Made by a program: the position numbers and the translations under genes. From assembly GCA_964629875.1 (NCBI GenBank), contig CAZVRK010000012.1, positions 1-64,000 of the forward strand: DNA of 64,000 nucleotides. The letters are read 5' to 3'. Of this stretch, positions 16,990-25,999 are shown piece after piece (position 1 is the stretch's first letter; the number at the start of each line of letters is the position of its first letter). The DNA is from UBA3495 sp964629875 (lineage in GTDB: Bacteria; Chloroflexota; Dehalococcoidia; Lucifugimonadales; UBA3495). Below the pieces are notes generated by a model. The model was not told the DNA's origin. It saw nothing but the letters and a program-made list of their open reading frames with translations, and did not search any database.

Positions 16990-18396
16990 ATGCAATCCCT
17001 TAGCTTGAATCCAATAGCAACCGCCAAAATAATATTACCTCTGATTGTATTCATAGCAATCTTGATCATACCAACTCCAGACGGCCTAACTACCGAAGGA
17101 CAGGTCGCTCTAGCAGTAATGGCACTAGTAGTGATTCTATGGGCCACTGAAGCTATCCCAATAGCTGTAACAGGACTACTCGGTGTTGTATTACTGGTGT
17201 TATTTGGTGGCACAGCCGATTTGGTCGGGGCAATCCACGGATTTTCTGACCCTGTATCCTATTTCCTAATCGGAATACTCACATTGGGCTTGGCAGTACA
17301 TAGGTCAGGTCTAGCTGAACGATTCGCTATGGTCTTGATTAGGGGATCTAGAAATAATCCCACCTTACTTTACGTACAAATGCTATTTTCGTTTGCACTG
17401 TTAACATTTGCCTTACCGTCTGCTTCTACAAGAGGAGCAATACTAGTACATGTATACCAAAAAGTCCTAGACAGTTGGGGTATTGAGCAATCTCACCCCT
17501 ACAACAGATCGATCATGATGGCCCTCGGAACATTAAATAGGCTAGCATCCACTGCCTTATTGGCAGGAGGAATTACCCCAGTTGTTACCTCATCGCTATT
17601 AGGTGGAGGGTTTTCGTGGACAGAATGGTTTCTTGTCATGAGCGTGCCATTCTATCTTAATTTGATAATTGGTGGCATTTTCTTATTCTTGATTTACAGA
17701 AAAGGATTTAATTTTAAACCTTCTCCTCTAAATAGTGACGAATTCCATGTAGGACCACTAACACCAATAGAGATACGAGCAGGAATTATAGTATTAATAA
17801 CCGCGCTATTGTGGTTTACAGATTTCGCGCATGGGCTGCATCCGGTTATGCCAGCTATGATAGCACTCGTCTTAATTTTACTCCCTCGTATAGGGATTTT
17901 GAGCTGGCAAGAATTTGAACGCGACCTTGGCTGGAGCAATTTTTTCGTCATAGCAACATCATTGTCGATAGCCTATGTACTAGTGACTACCGGAGCGGCT
18001 GCCTGGTTTTCGGAGATTATTGTAAGTAACGCCACAGTACTAGAAGATAGACCTCTAACCATACTATTCTTGATGAGTATCGGGTTTGCAGTCATCAGAT
18101 TTTTCATGCCAAACGGTGCTGGATATTTTGCTTTGATGATCCCAGTCGCTATGGCTAGCGGACAGATGCTAGGGCTGAATCCACTAATATGCGGAATGGC
18201 AGTAGTAGTTGTCGGAGATTCCGTTGTGTATTATGCAGCAGGCGGAACATCTGCTGTATTCATATTTCAGAGAGCAGAAATTAGCGGACCGCAGATTTTC
18301 AGGTTTGCAGCGATTATGACATTAGTAACAATTGGAGTTCTATTTGTTGTTGCAGTTCCATACTGGGACCTATTGGGATACATATTAACTCCCTAA
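16990..18396 (+). CDS. SLC13/DASS family anion transporter
   Basis: Polytopic inner-membrane carrier of 468 residues with about 11-12 hydrophobic segments. The early VILWATEAIPIAVTGLLG and the later FMPNGAGYFALMIPVAMASG are signatures of the divalent anion:sodium symporter (SLC13/CitT/ArsB-like) group, which takes up dicarboxylates, sulfate or similar anions. It follows the crotonase gene and precedes a cupin gene by 12 bases, suggesting co-transcription with the latter. A dicarboxylate substrate would suit the nearby MmgE/PrpD enzymes, but this is inference. Confidence 0.87.
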   Translation: MQSLSLNPIATAKIILPLIVFIAILIIPTPDGLTTEGQVALAVMALVVILWATEAIPIAVTGLLGVVLLVLFGGTADLVGAIHGFSDPVSYFLIGILTLGLAVHRSGLAERFAMVLIRGSRNNPTLLYVQMLFSFALLTFALPSASTRGAILVHVYQKVLDSWGIEQSHPYNRSIMMALGTLNRLASTALLAGGITPVVTSSLLGGGFSWTEWFLVMSVPFYLNLIIGGIFLFLIYRKGFNFKPSPLNSDEFHVGPLTPIEIRAGIIVLITALLWFTDFAHGLHPVMPAMIALVLILLPRIGILSWQEFERDLGWSNFFVIATSLSIAYVLVTTGAAAWFSEIIVSNATVLEDRPLTILFLMSIGFAVIRFFMPNGAGYFALMIPVAMASGQMLGLNPLICGMAVVVVGDSVVYYAAGGTSAVFIFQRAEISGPQIFRFAAIMTLVTIGVLFVVAVPYWDLLGYILTP

Positions 18397-18408
18397 CGTA
18401 GTTTTAAT

Positions 18409-18834
18409 ATGAGTATAATACCGAAACCAACCAAATCAGCGTCAAATCCAGACACAACAGCTCCCGACGGTTCCGAGATAAGATTTTTAATAGACCAGGC
18501 CTGTGAAATTAATGGAGCCAGTATGGTAGAGGTTTCATTAGGCAAGGGAGAAGTTACTCGACCGGTCATACATCAGACCGTAGAAGAAATCTGGTATATC
18601 CTCGAGGGTGAGGGACAGGTCTGGCGGTGTCCTCCAGAGGAAGACCCCCAAACTATAGAACCCTGCTATGTGGAACAAGGCAATGCCTTGAGCATTCCAA
18701 CACACTGGTCATTCCAGTTCAGTTCTACAGGCAAAGTGCCATTAAAATTCTTATGCATTACCATACCTCCATGGCCTGGTGATGGTGAAGCCCAACCATC
18801 TCATTATGGAGGACTAGGCACTCCAAGTGTTTGA
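18409..18834 (+). CDS. Cupin-domain protein
   Basis: Single cupin barrel protein of 141 residues. The first metal-site motif reads HQTVEEIWYILEGEGQVW and the second VEQGNALSIPTHWSFQF, matching the family's conserved G-x5-H-x-H-like and P-x-G-like strands in a degenerate form. Cupins range from dioxygenases and isomerases to sugar or ligand-binding proteins, so function is open. It sits between an anion transporter (12 bases upstream) and an FKBP gene. Confidence 0.75.
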   Translation: MSIIPKPTKSASNPDTTAPDGSEIRFLIDQACEINGASMVEVSLGKGEVTRPVIHQTVEEIWYILEGEGQVWRCPPEEDPQTIEPCYVEQGNALSIPTHWSFQFSSTGKVPLKFLCITIPPWPGDGEAQPSHYGGLGTPSV

Positions 18835-18876
18835 CCTGAAATTCCAAATCAATATTAAATAAGCGTGAGGAAAAAA

Positions 18877-19305
18877 ATGCCCGAAGCAAAAGAGGGAGAT
18901 TCCGTTAAAGTTCAATACGTAGGCAAATTAGAGGATGGCAGCATTTTTGATTCATCTGCGCCAGACTCCCCTTTAGAATTTACAATCGGGGGTAATCAAG
19001 TAATACCGGGTTTCAATAACGGTGTTCTTGGAATGACGGTAGGGGAATCGAAAACGGTCCACATACCGGTCACAGATGCCTACGGTCCACATCAAGAAGA
19101 CGGAGTTTTCGAGATATCTAGAACAGAGTTCCCTGATGACATGAATATAGAAATAGGGATGCGCCTCGAAGGAAACCAGCAAAACGGCAAATCAATACAG
19201 GTGACTATCGTCGAGATCAATGAGGACACTATAAAACTTGATGCTAACCATCCTTTGGCAGGCAAGGATTTAATATTTGATATAACGCTGATAGATATAA
19301 ATTAA
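18877..19305 (+). CDS. FKBP-type peptidyl-prolyl isomerase, SlyD-like
   Basis: Folding catalyst of 142 residues. It opens with GDSVKVQYVGKLEDGSIFDSS and has VIPGFNNGVLGMTVGE, the FKBP core split by an insert-in-flap domain, then LDANHPLAGKDLIFDITL, the typical SlyD C-terminal block. The metal-binding His/Cys tail of E. coli SlyD is absent. The ATG at 18877 is preferred over the GTG at 18865 because GAGG lies six bases before it. Cytoplasmic prolyl isomerase/chaperone. It lies 43 bases before trpD, so some readthrough into the trp genes is likely. Confidence 0.9.
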   Translation: MPEAKEGDSVKVQYVGKLEDGSIFDSSAPDSPLEFTIGGNQVIPGFNNGVLGMTVGESKTVHIPVTDAYGPHQEDGVFEISRTEFPDDMNIEIGMRLEGNQQNGKSIQVTIVEINEDTIKLDANHPLAGKDLIFDITLIDIN

Positions 19306-19348
19306 TGTCATCTAAAAACTACTTGGGATGAACAATCTAGGAGTTGCT

Positions 19349-20374
19349 ATGGATATCAAAGAAGCAATATCAACAGTTGTATCCGGAAAATCACTCTCCA
19401 TCGAAGATGCATCTGCTGTAATGAACACAATAATGGATGGTGAAGCTACTCCTTCACAGCTTGGAGCTTTTTTGACAGGTCTCCATTTAAAACGCGAGAC
19501 GCCGGCAGAAATTGCTGGGATGGCTAATGTAATGAGAGAAAAGGCTCTGCATGTCCATGTAGACAAAGATGTATCTGATACATGCGGAACTGGCGGAGAT
19601 GGTAAGAATACATTCAATATCTCAACAGCTGCAGCATTCGTAGCGGCTAGTTGCGGCATATATGTGGCGAAGCATGGTAACAGAGCTGCATCGGGATCAT
19701 GTGGGAGTGCTGACGTTTTGGAGGCACTGGGCGTGAAAATAGACCTGGAGCCAGAGTCTGTAGCCAAATGCATAACCCAAGTAGGGATAGGGTTTATGTT
19801 TGCTCCAGTATTCCATCCTTCCATGAGGTACGCCGGCCCAGTCCGCCGTGAAATAGGTATACCAACCGTATTCAATATATTAGGGCCTTTGACCAATCCA
19901 GCTAATGCACAATATCAACTCCTGGGTGTTGGGAAGTTCGAACTGGGACAGACGATGGCAGACGCACTTGCGTTACAGGGAATCGACCACGCTTTAGTTG
20001 TACACGGTGAAGACGGTATAGACGAATTAAGCCTGTCCGGAAACAGCACGATCTGGGAAGTTAAACAAGGAAGCGTAGAATCATGGTCATTAAAAACATC
20101 AGATACAGGACTGTCTCCTTCATCATTAGATTTGATCAAAGGTGGAACTGCCGCCGAAAACGCGGACAAGATGAAGTCTATATTTAATGGAGAAACCGGA
20201 CCTATTACCGACGTAATTGCACTCAATAGTGGCGCGGTGTTGTATGCAGCAAACCGTGTAGAAACTATACGAGCAGGTATTGAAATGGCATCGGAACAAA
20301 TTAATAACGGTTCAGTTCTCCAGAAAATAATCGACTTAGTAAGCCTTAGCCAAGAACTTGGTAAAGGCAGTTGA
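19349..20374 (+). CDS. trpD: Anthranilate phosphoribosyltransferase
   Basis: Second step of tryptophan synthesis: anthranilate plus PRPP gives phosphoribosyl-anthranilate. The 341 residues contain CGTGGD (79-84), which holds pyrophosphate, KHGNRAASGSCGSADVLE (from 108) and GRRE-equivalent VRREIGIPTVFNILGPLTNP. AGGAG lies five bases before the ATG at 19349, so the in-frame ATG at 19328 is rejected. First gene of the trpD-C-F-B cluster. No T-box is visible before it, unlike trpE. Confidence 0.96.
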   Translation: MDIKEAISTVVSGKSLSIEDASAVMNTIMDGEATPSQLGAFLTGLHLKRETPAEIAGMANVMREKALHVHVDKDVSDTCGTGGDGKNTFNISTAAAFVAASCGIYVAKHGNRAASGSCGSADVLEALGVKIDLEPESVAKCITQVGIGFMFAPVFHPSMRYAGPVRREIGIPTVFNILGPLTNPANAQYQLLGVGKFELGQTMADALALQGIDHALVVHGEDGIDELSLSGNSTIWEVKQGSVESWSLKTSDTGLSPSSLDLIKGGTAAENADKMKSIFNGETGPITDVIALNSGAVLYAANRVETIRAGIEMASEQINNGSVLQKIIDLVSLSQELGKGS

Positions 20375-20486
20375 TTGTATACCACCCAGATTGATCCTGA
20401 TAACACTCAAACCTAGGTAATGTGTATACTAGTCAGACGGCATTAAATTAATTTATTCCGCTAGCATAATATCTCCGAGGTTGGAT

Positions 20487-21302
20487 TTGAGTACTCCCAG
20501 TATTCTTATAGACATAGTTCAAGCAAAAAGCTTGGAATTAGAGACCCAAAAGTCGACCGTTTCTGTTAACCAATTACAGCATCTTATATCTATACAGCCA
20601 CCGGCTATAGACTTCAAAAATGCTCTATCAGGCAGCGACGTCTCCTTAATCGCAGAAGTCAAAAAAGCGTCACCCTCAAAAGGGCTACTCTGCCCAGATT
20701 TTGACCCAGTGCAGTTAGCAGAGAAATATGCAATTAATGGGGCTGCAGCGATATCCGTGTTAACAGACCCTAGATTCCAGGGAGAGCTAGAACACATAGT
20801 AGCTATAAAGAACTCCGGAGCATCCAGAAATCTACCAATACTGCGAAAAGATTTCATATTTGATGATTATCAAGTATATGAAGCTAGAGCCAATAAAGCT
20901 GATGCCATATTACTAATCGCTGCTATCCTTGAAGAAGCTCAATTGAAAGATTTAAAGCAACTAAGCTATTCACTGGGCATGCACACTCTAATCGAAATAC
21001 ATAACGAATCCGAATTAGAAATGGTTCTAAAGGTCAATCCCGAAATAATTGGGATCAACAATCGCGATCTCCGGACGTTTACAACAGACATAAAAGTAAC
21101 TGAGGACCTAGCCAGACTAATACCACCGGAGAAACTAATAATAAGTGAAAGTGGCATTAGTAGCAGAGAACATATTGATACCGTCTCGAAGTTTGGGGTG
21201 AGAGCTGTGCTCGTCGGGGAAGCACTAGTTACATCAAAAGATATCGCAAACGCAGTCCGAATCCTAACAAAAAAACCCGATCATGACGATTTAACCAGAT
21301 AA
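20487..21302 (+). CDS. trpC: Indole-3-glycerol-phosphate synthase
   Basis: Closes the indole ring from carboxyphenylamino-deoxyribulose phosphate. Of its 271 residues the catalytic barrel motifs are clear: SLIAEVKKASPSKG, ILRKDFIFDDYQVYEA, GINNRDLRTF and LIISESGI. The start is the TTG at 20487, six bases after GAGG; the TTG at 20481 abuts that site. The stop TAA overlaps the trpF ATG (TAATG), implying coupled translation. It is a single-domain TrpC, not fused to TrpF as in E. coli. Confidence 0.95.
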   Translation: MSTPSILIDIVQAKSLELETQKSTVSVNQLQHLISIQPPAIDFKNALSGSDVSLIAEVKKASPSKGLLCPDFDPVQLAEKYAINGAAAISVLTDPRFQGELEHIVAIKNSGASRNLPILRKDFIFDDYQVYEARANKADAILLIAAILEEAQLKDLKQLSYSLGMHTLIEIHNESELEMVLKVNPEIIGINNRDLRTFTTDIKVTEDLARLIPPEKLIISESGISSREHIDTVSKFGVRAVLVGEALVTSKDIANAVRILTKKPDHDDLTR

Positions 21303-21955
21303 TGCTTATAAAAATTTGCGGCATACAAGACGTTGATAATGCAAAGGTCGCAGCTGAATCTGGCGCTGATTTACTAGGTATGGTTTTCGTAACCCAAAGA
21401 AGACGTACGATTAGCGCAGATGTTGCCAAATCTATATCATCCAGTATAAAAGCGTTAGAAATCCCATCTCCCAAGATCGTAGGATTATTTTCAGATCAGC
21501 CCATAGATGAAGTAAACCAGTATGTAGAATCATGCAATCTCGATATGGTCCAATTATGCGGATCAGAATCCCTGCAATATTGCAGATCGGTTTGTTGTGA
21601 AATAATTAAAGTTGTACAAATTCCCACGGCATCGAGTGCCTCTTCCGATTTGTCATTTGTTTATGATCTAATAAAACCGTATGCTGACAGTGGTTATTAC
21701 ATAACTCTCGACAGCTTAATTCCCGGTTATCAAGGCGGAACTGGACATAGCTTCGACTGGGATATTGCGTCCGATATATCCAAGTCAGGACATTCATTTC
21801 TGCTAGCCGGAGGACTGACCCCAGATAACGTCAGTGATGCGATAAAACGAGTTAATCCATTGGGAGTTGATGTTTCTACAGGGGTTGAAACTAACGGTAT
21901 AAAAGACCCAAAAAAAATCGCTTCTTTTATAGAAAACGCACGAATACCAGTCTAA
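21302..21955 (+). CDS. trpF: Phosphoribosylanthranilate isomerase
   Basis: Amadori rearrangement step before TrpC. The 217 residues form a TIM barrel with KICGIQDVDNA at the N-terminus (the cysteine is the general base), LLGMVFVTQRRR, FLLAGGLTPDNV for the phosphate site and GVDVSTGVE with the closing residues. ATG overlaps the trpC stop. It uses no Shine-Dalgarno of its own, consistent with coupling. Some cysteine-rich stretches in the middle are ordinary for the family. Confidence 0.94.
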   Translation: MLIKICGIQDVDNAKVAAESGADLLGMVFVTQRRRTISADVAKSISSSIKALEIPSPKIVGLFSDQPIDEVNQYVESCNLDMVQLCGSESLQYCRSVCCEIIKVVQIPTASSASSDLSFVYDLIKPYADSGYYITLDSLIPGYQGGTGHSFDWDIASDISKSGHSFLLAGGLTPDNVSDAIKRVNPLGVDVSTGVETNGIKDPKKIASFIENARIPV

Positions 21956-21992
21956 CTACTTAGCAAGAGTCTAAGCCTCCGGAGGCACGTCG

Positions 21993-23201
21993 ATGACAAA
22001 TAAAATACCAGAAAATATTCCTGATTCGGCAGGAAAATTCGGTGATTACGGAGGGAAATTTGTTCCAGAGACACTGATGACCGCCTTAACCGAGCTAGAA
22101 CAAGCCTATAATCAAATTAAGGATGACCAGAAGTTCTCAGATGACTTAGGCAATTTGCTCCACCACTACGCGGGCAGACCTACAGCAATGTACCATGCCA
22201 GAAACCTGTCCAATTTATACAATGGCGCCCAAATATATCTGAAGCGCGAAGACTTAGCACATACAGGGGCACACAAAATAAATAATGCGTTAGGACAGGC
22301 TCTCCTAGCTAAACATATGGGAAAGGACCGTATCATTGCGGAAACCGGCGCAGGTCAGCACGGGGTCGCCACTGCAACTGTATGCGCAATGCTGGGACTC
22401 ACATGCATAGTCTATATGGGAGCAGAAGACATACAAAGACAATCTCTAAATGTGTATAGAATGCGCCTATTAGAAGCGGAAGTTATAGCAGTCGAGTCTG
22501 GAACTCAAACCTTAAAAGACGCCATTAATGAGGCTATACGGGACTGGGTTACTAATGTTGATAACACCCATTATTTAATCGGCAGTGCCGTAGGACCTCA
22601 TCCCTATCCTATGATAGTTCGAGACTTTCAATCCGTGATAGGCAAAGAATCAAAGCAGCAGATTTCAGGCTTGATAAACAATTTACCAGATTGTGTTGTA
22701 GCGTGTGTTGGTGGAGGAAGTAACGCAATAGGAATGTTTTACGACTTCATCAACGAGGAATCCGTGGAATTAATTGGAGTGGAAGCTGGCGGCTATGGAA
22801 TTGATAGCGGCCAACATTCAGCGCCATTATCTGCGGGACGCCCCGGCGTACTCCATGGCTCTATGTCATACTTGCTTCAAGACAATAATGGCCAAATCGT
22901 TGGAACACACAGTATATCAGCAGGGCTAGATTATCCTGGGGTGGGTCCAGAACACAGCTATTTGAAAGATATAAGTAGGGCCAGTTATGTAAGTGTGACA
23001 GATGAGCAAGCTCTCGAAGGTTTTCATCTTTTATCCAGAACCGAAGGTATAATACCAGCACTTGAGTCTGCTCATGCGGTCTACTATGCTTGTGAACTAG
23101 CTAAAACTATGACTCCCGAACAATCTGTCCTTGTATGCCTGAGTGGTCGCGGAGATAAAGACGTACCAACAGTGGCCGAAAAATCTAATATAAATTTGTA
23201 A
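21993..23201 (+). CDS. trpB: Tryptophan synthase beta chain
   Basis: PLP enzyme joining indole and serine to tryptophan, 402 residues. It shows GDYGGKFVPETL at the N-terminus, the PLP lysine Lys95 in LKREDLAHTGAHKINNALGQ, AETGAGQHGVATATV with the catalytic glutamate, and VACVGGGSNAIGMF for the phosphate. These mark TrpB1, the type that normally pairs with TrpA. Preceded by GGAGG inside the short palindrome CCTCCGGAGG. No trpA follows; a 130-residue unknown gene takes its place. Confidence 0.97.
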   Translation: MTNKIPENIPDSAGKFGDYGGKFVPETLMTALTELEQAYNQIKDDQKFSDDLGNLLHHYAGRPTAMYHARNLSNLYNGAQIYLKREDLAHTGAHKINNALGQALLAKHMGKDRIIAETGAGQHGVATATVCAMLGLTCIVYMGAEDIQRQSLNVYRMRLLEAEVIAVESGTQTLKDAINEAIRDWVTNVDNTHYLIGSAVGPHPYPMIVRDFQSVIGKESKQQISGLINNLPDCVVACVGGGSNAIGMFYDFINEESVELIGVEAGGYGIDSGQHSAPLSAGRPGVLHGSMSYLLQDNNGQIVGTHSISAGLDYPGVGPEHSYLKDISRASYVSVTDEQALEGFHLLSRTEGIIPALESAHAVYYACELAKTMTPEQSVLVCLSGRGDKDVPTVAEKSNINL

Positions 23202-23250
23202 CTGAGACCTGCAAAATTTATACGAATGCGATTAAAGGAGGAATACATCA

Positions 23251-23643
23251 ATGGTCGACAATGTTAATAACGATGCGGGAATTCCTGAAAATTCGTATTT
23301 TGAATGGATTCATTATTTCATTCGTGGAGGAGGAAGCATTAGATTTGGCTCGGTTCCTGAAGTTACCGACATGACACTGTCGGGTTTCACCAGGAAAGAA
23401 TTACAAGACCAAGTGCAGTTTTGGCTGAATGTCGCAAAAACTGGAAACGGTGAGTCTTACGAAAATACATATCCAGCTGACTTTCAAGCCAACAGTGCAG
23501 GTGTTCCCATATGGCAATCCAGGCTGGCATCCTGTTTGGGAAAATTAGTATCGGACGGTGTCCTAAGCCATGAAACAACAACCGACGCAAATCAAGAGAT
23601 AGATGTGTATCAAGTTATTGGAGAGGAATACAACGAAGATTAA
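23251..23643 (+). CDS. Conserved-looking hypothetical protein after trpB
   Basis: Not recognised. A 130-residue acidic soluble protein with no signal peptide or membrane helix. Its start follows AAAGGAGG at good spacing and the codon use looks like its neighbours, so it is a real gene. Short features are FEWIHYFIRGGGSIRFG near the N-terminus and a helical stretch FTRKELQDQVQFWLNVA, followed by WQSRLASCLGKLVSDGVLS, which may form a small helical or winged-helix domain. It lies 49 bases after trpB, where trpA is usually found, but shows no TrpA motifs. Co-transcription with the trp cluster is likely. Confidence 0.6.
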   Translation: MVDNVNNDAGIPENSYFEWIHYFIRGGGSIRFGSVPEVTDMTLSGFTRKELQDQVQFWLNVAKTGNGESYENTYPADFQANSAGVPIWQSRLASCLGKLVSDGVLSHETTTDANQEIDVYQVIGEEYNED

Positions 23644-23860
23644 ATAAATTTACTGTGTCACAGCTACACTTCTTGAAGAACTCCATTATGACAACTGGAC
23701 TAAAGCTGTAATAGACAGTTGCGAACACTGACATTAGAATATATCGCTGTAAACAACACGAAAATTTTACACAGGCCGAAGATGAATACGCATACTGCAC
23801 AGATTTACCTTGCCATAATATTCAATGATTGTCCTGTACCACATTTAAGGAGGAATTCAC

Positions 23861-24658
23861 ATGGATCTTGGTCTTACTGATAAAGTCGCGGTAGTAACTG
23901 GTGGAAGCCAGGGAATCGGAAAATATGCCGCCATGAGAATGGCTCAAGAAGGAGCTCGGGTAATCATCGTCGCGCGTACACAAGAAACACTAGATGAGGC
24001 CGCTTCAGAAATAAAAACATCAACCGAAGGAATAGTATTGCCTTTGGCTGCAGACATAGCAGACAAGTCCACACCGGAGAAGATTGTGAAGGCTGCGATA
24101 GACAATTATGGCAGGCTAGACATATTGGTTAATAATGCAGGTGTTTCCATGGCCAAGCCTTTTGAGGACGTCAGCGATGACGAGTGGGAATCTGATTTTG
24201 AGCTTAAAGTTTGGGGGGCCATCCGCTTAATGCGAAGGTCTATACCTGAAATGCGAAAGGTCGGCGGTGGACGAATCATTAATGTTACTAATCTCGGTGG
24301 TAAAGCGCCAGCTGCCTCTTCAATGCCAACATCTATCTCCAGAGCAGCCGGAATCGCTATTACAAAAGCTATGTCAAAGGACCTTGCTAAAGATAACATT
24401 CTAGTTAATACAGTCTGCATAGGTACTGTGAAAAGCGGACAGCACGAACGGAGATATGACTCCCTTAAAGAAACCAGACCAGAACTAAGCCTGGATGAGT
24501 TTTACGCAGAAACTGCTAAAGCGAGAGGAATTCCGCTTGGCAGAGTAGCAGAAACGCACGAAGCTGGAGACGTTATAACATTTTTAGCGTCCGATATGGC
24601 AAGCTATCTGACGGGAGTAGCTATTAACATAGACGGCGGAACATCGCCCGTAGTGTAG
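23861..24658 (+). CDS. SDR-family protein with atypical catalytic triad
   Basis: Short-chain dehydrogenase/reductase fold of 265 residues. The NAD(P)-binding motif TGGSQGIG (13-20) and NNAG (91-94) are intact. At the catalytic triad positions, aligned by the normal 13-residue Ser-Tyr spacing, the protein has Asn144, Thr157 and Arg161 in place of Ser, Tyr and Lys. The segment PTSISRAAGIAITKA matches a branch of SDRs with this changed site. Redox activity by the usual mechanism is therefore doubtful. A strong AAGGAGG precedes the ATG. Its own transcript seems likely: 217 bases upstream are empty. Confidence 0.88.
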   Translation: MDLGLTDKVAVVTGGSQGIGKYAAMRMAQEGARVIIVARTQETLDEAASEIKTSTEGIVLPLAADIADKSTPEKIVKAAIDNYGRLDILVNNAGVSMAKPFEDVSDDEWESDFELKVWGAIRLMRRSIPEMRKVGGGRIINVTNLGGKAPAASSMPTSISRAAGIAITKAMSKDLAKDNILVNTVCIGTVKSGQHERRYDSLKETRPELSLDEFYAETAKARGIPLGRVAETHEAGDVITFLASDMASYLTGVAINIDGGTSPVV

Positions 24659-24687
24659 CCAGACACTAAACCGTTATTTAACTCGAC

Positions 24688-24716
24688 TTAACAAAAACTG
24701 TGGTTCGGTTGATACT
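24688..24716 (+). promoter_or_regulatory. Putative promoter for class V aminotransferase gene
   Basis: TTAACA (24688-24693), a 17-base spacer and GATACT (24711-24716) lie 23 bases before the TTG start at 24740. Confidence 0.4.
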
Positions 24717-24739
24717 CGACCAACATATGGAGCAATAGT

Positions 24740-25933
24740 TTGACTCAGACGTACTTAGAAGAATTCAAGAATCCAGAACGAATATTAATGGGAGCAGGCC
24801 CAAGTAGCGTACATCCCAGGGTATTACAAGCTATGACTAAACCTGTGATAGGGCACTTAGACCCGGATTTTTTCCAAGTCATGGACGAAGTGGGGGAAAT
24901 GCTTCGTACTGTATTCCATACCACCAACTTTATGACCGCCCCGTTATCCTCCACAGGAACAGGAGCTATGGAAGCGGCTTGCTTCAATATCTTGGAAGAT
25001 GGTGACAAGGTAATCATATGTCGGAATGGTTACTTTGGTGACCGATTAGCTGATATCGCCAGGCGTGGTGGAGCCGAAACTATAATACTTGACGCACCCT
25101 GGGGTAAACCTGTAGATCTCAACGCTCTAGAAAATGAACTAAAGAAGCATCAGGACGTTAAAATGGTGGGAGTAGTCCATGCTGAAACCTCTACAGGAGT
25201 ACTAACCCCCTTAACAGAAATCATAGAACTCGTGCATTCACACAACTCTTTAATACTCGTTGATGCCGTCACTTCCCTTGGGGGTCATGATTTCCGAATG
25301 GATGAGTGGGACATCGATGTAGCTTACAGTGCAAGCCAAAAGTGCCTTGGGTCACCTCCCGGATTGGCCCCTATCACCATTGGTCCGAGAGCTGAGGAAG
25401 TTATTAAAACTCGTCCTAGTGAAGTGCAAAGTTTCTACTTTAATCTTAAAGATTTAGAGACTTACTGGTCGCAAACGAGGGCTTACCATCACACTAGCCC
25501 AATATCAATGACATACGCACTGCGTGAATCCCTCAGAATGATGATGGAAGAAGGGTTAGAAAATCGTATAAACAGACACTCCAAGGTCGCCTCGGCCCTT
25601 CGAGCCGGCGTTTCTGCTATTGGTCTAGATATTCTGTCTGAAGAAGAATATCGTCTCAATCCATTGACCCCCGTCGTTGTTCCTGATGGCATAGACGAAG
25701 CAGATGTGAGACGTCAGCTTTTGCAAGACTATAAGATCGAGGTAAGTGGAGCACTCGGAGAGCTTAGAGGAAAAGTCTGGAGGGTTGGATTGATGGGGGA
25801 GTCTGCACGTGAAACCAATGTGTTCGCTTTTCTATCTGCTATGGAAAGCATCTTGTCTAAATCAGGCTACGAAGTAGCTTTTGGGGCTAGTTTGGCAGCA
25901 GCCCAACGCGCGCTGATCACTTTCGATGAATAA
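24740..25933 (+). CDS. Class V aminotransferase (alanine/serine-glyoxylate aminotransferase type)
   Basis: PLP aminotransferase of 397 residues, closest by eye to alanine-glyoxylate and serine-pyruvate aminotransferases. It has LMGAGPSSVHPRVLQAM (N-terminal substrate loop), STGTGAMEAA for the cofactor phosphate, LVDAVTSLGGHDF and the PLP lysine Lys201 in YSASQKCLGSPPGLAPI. The start is TTG, seven bases after GGAG; no ATG fits. Members move the amino group from serine or alanine to glyoxylate. The glycolate oxidase genes 1.3 kb downstream make glyoxylate, so a glyoxylate-to-glycine role is a reasonable inference. Confidence 0.9.
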   Translation: MTQTYLEEFKNPERILMGAGPSSVHPRVLQAMTKPVIGHLDPDFFQVMDEVGEMLRTVFHTTNFMTAPLSSTGTGAMEAACFNILEDGDKVIICRNGYFGDRLADIARRGGAETIILDAPWGKPVDLNALENELKKHQDVKMVGVVHAETSTGVLTPLTEIIELVHSHNSLILVDAVTSLGGHDFRMDEWDIDVAYSASQKCLGSPPGLAPITIGPRAEEVIKTRPSEVQSFYFNLKDLETYWSQTRAYHHTSPISMTYALRESLRMMMEEGLENRINRHSKVASALRAGVSAIGLDILSEEEYRLNPLTPVVVPDGIDEADVRRQLLQDYKIEVSGALGELRGKVWRVGLMGESARETNVFAFLSAMESILSKSGYEVAFGASLAAAQRALITFDE

Positions 25934-25999
25934 TATCTAAGAGATTCAAAATAAATAGACAGTGGCTTTTCAAAACCCTGGGACTAATTGCAGTATGCC

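Noticed and set aside
23251..23643. Diverged trpA after trpB
   Set aside because: Only 130 residues and no TIM-barrel or TrpA catalytic motifs; position alone does not support it.
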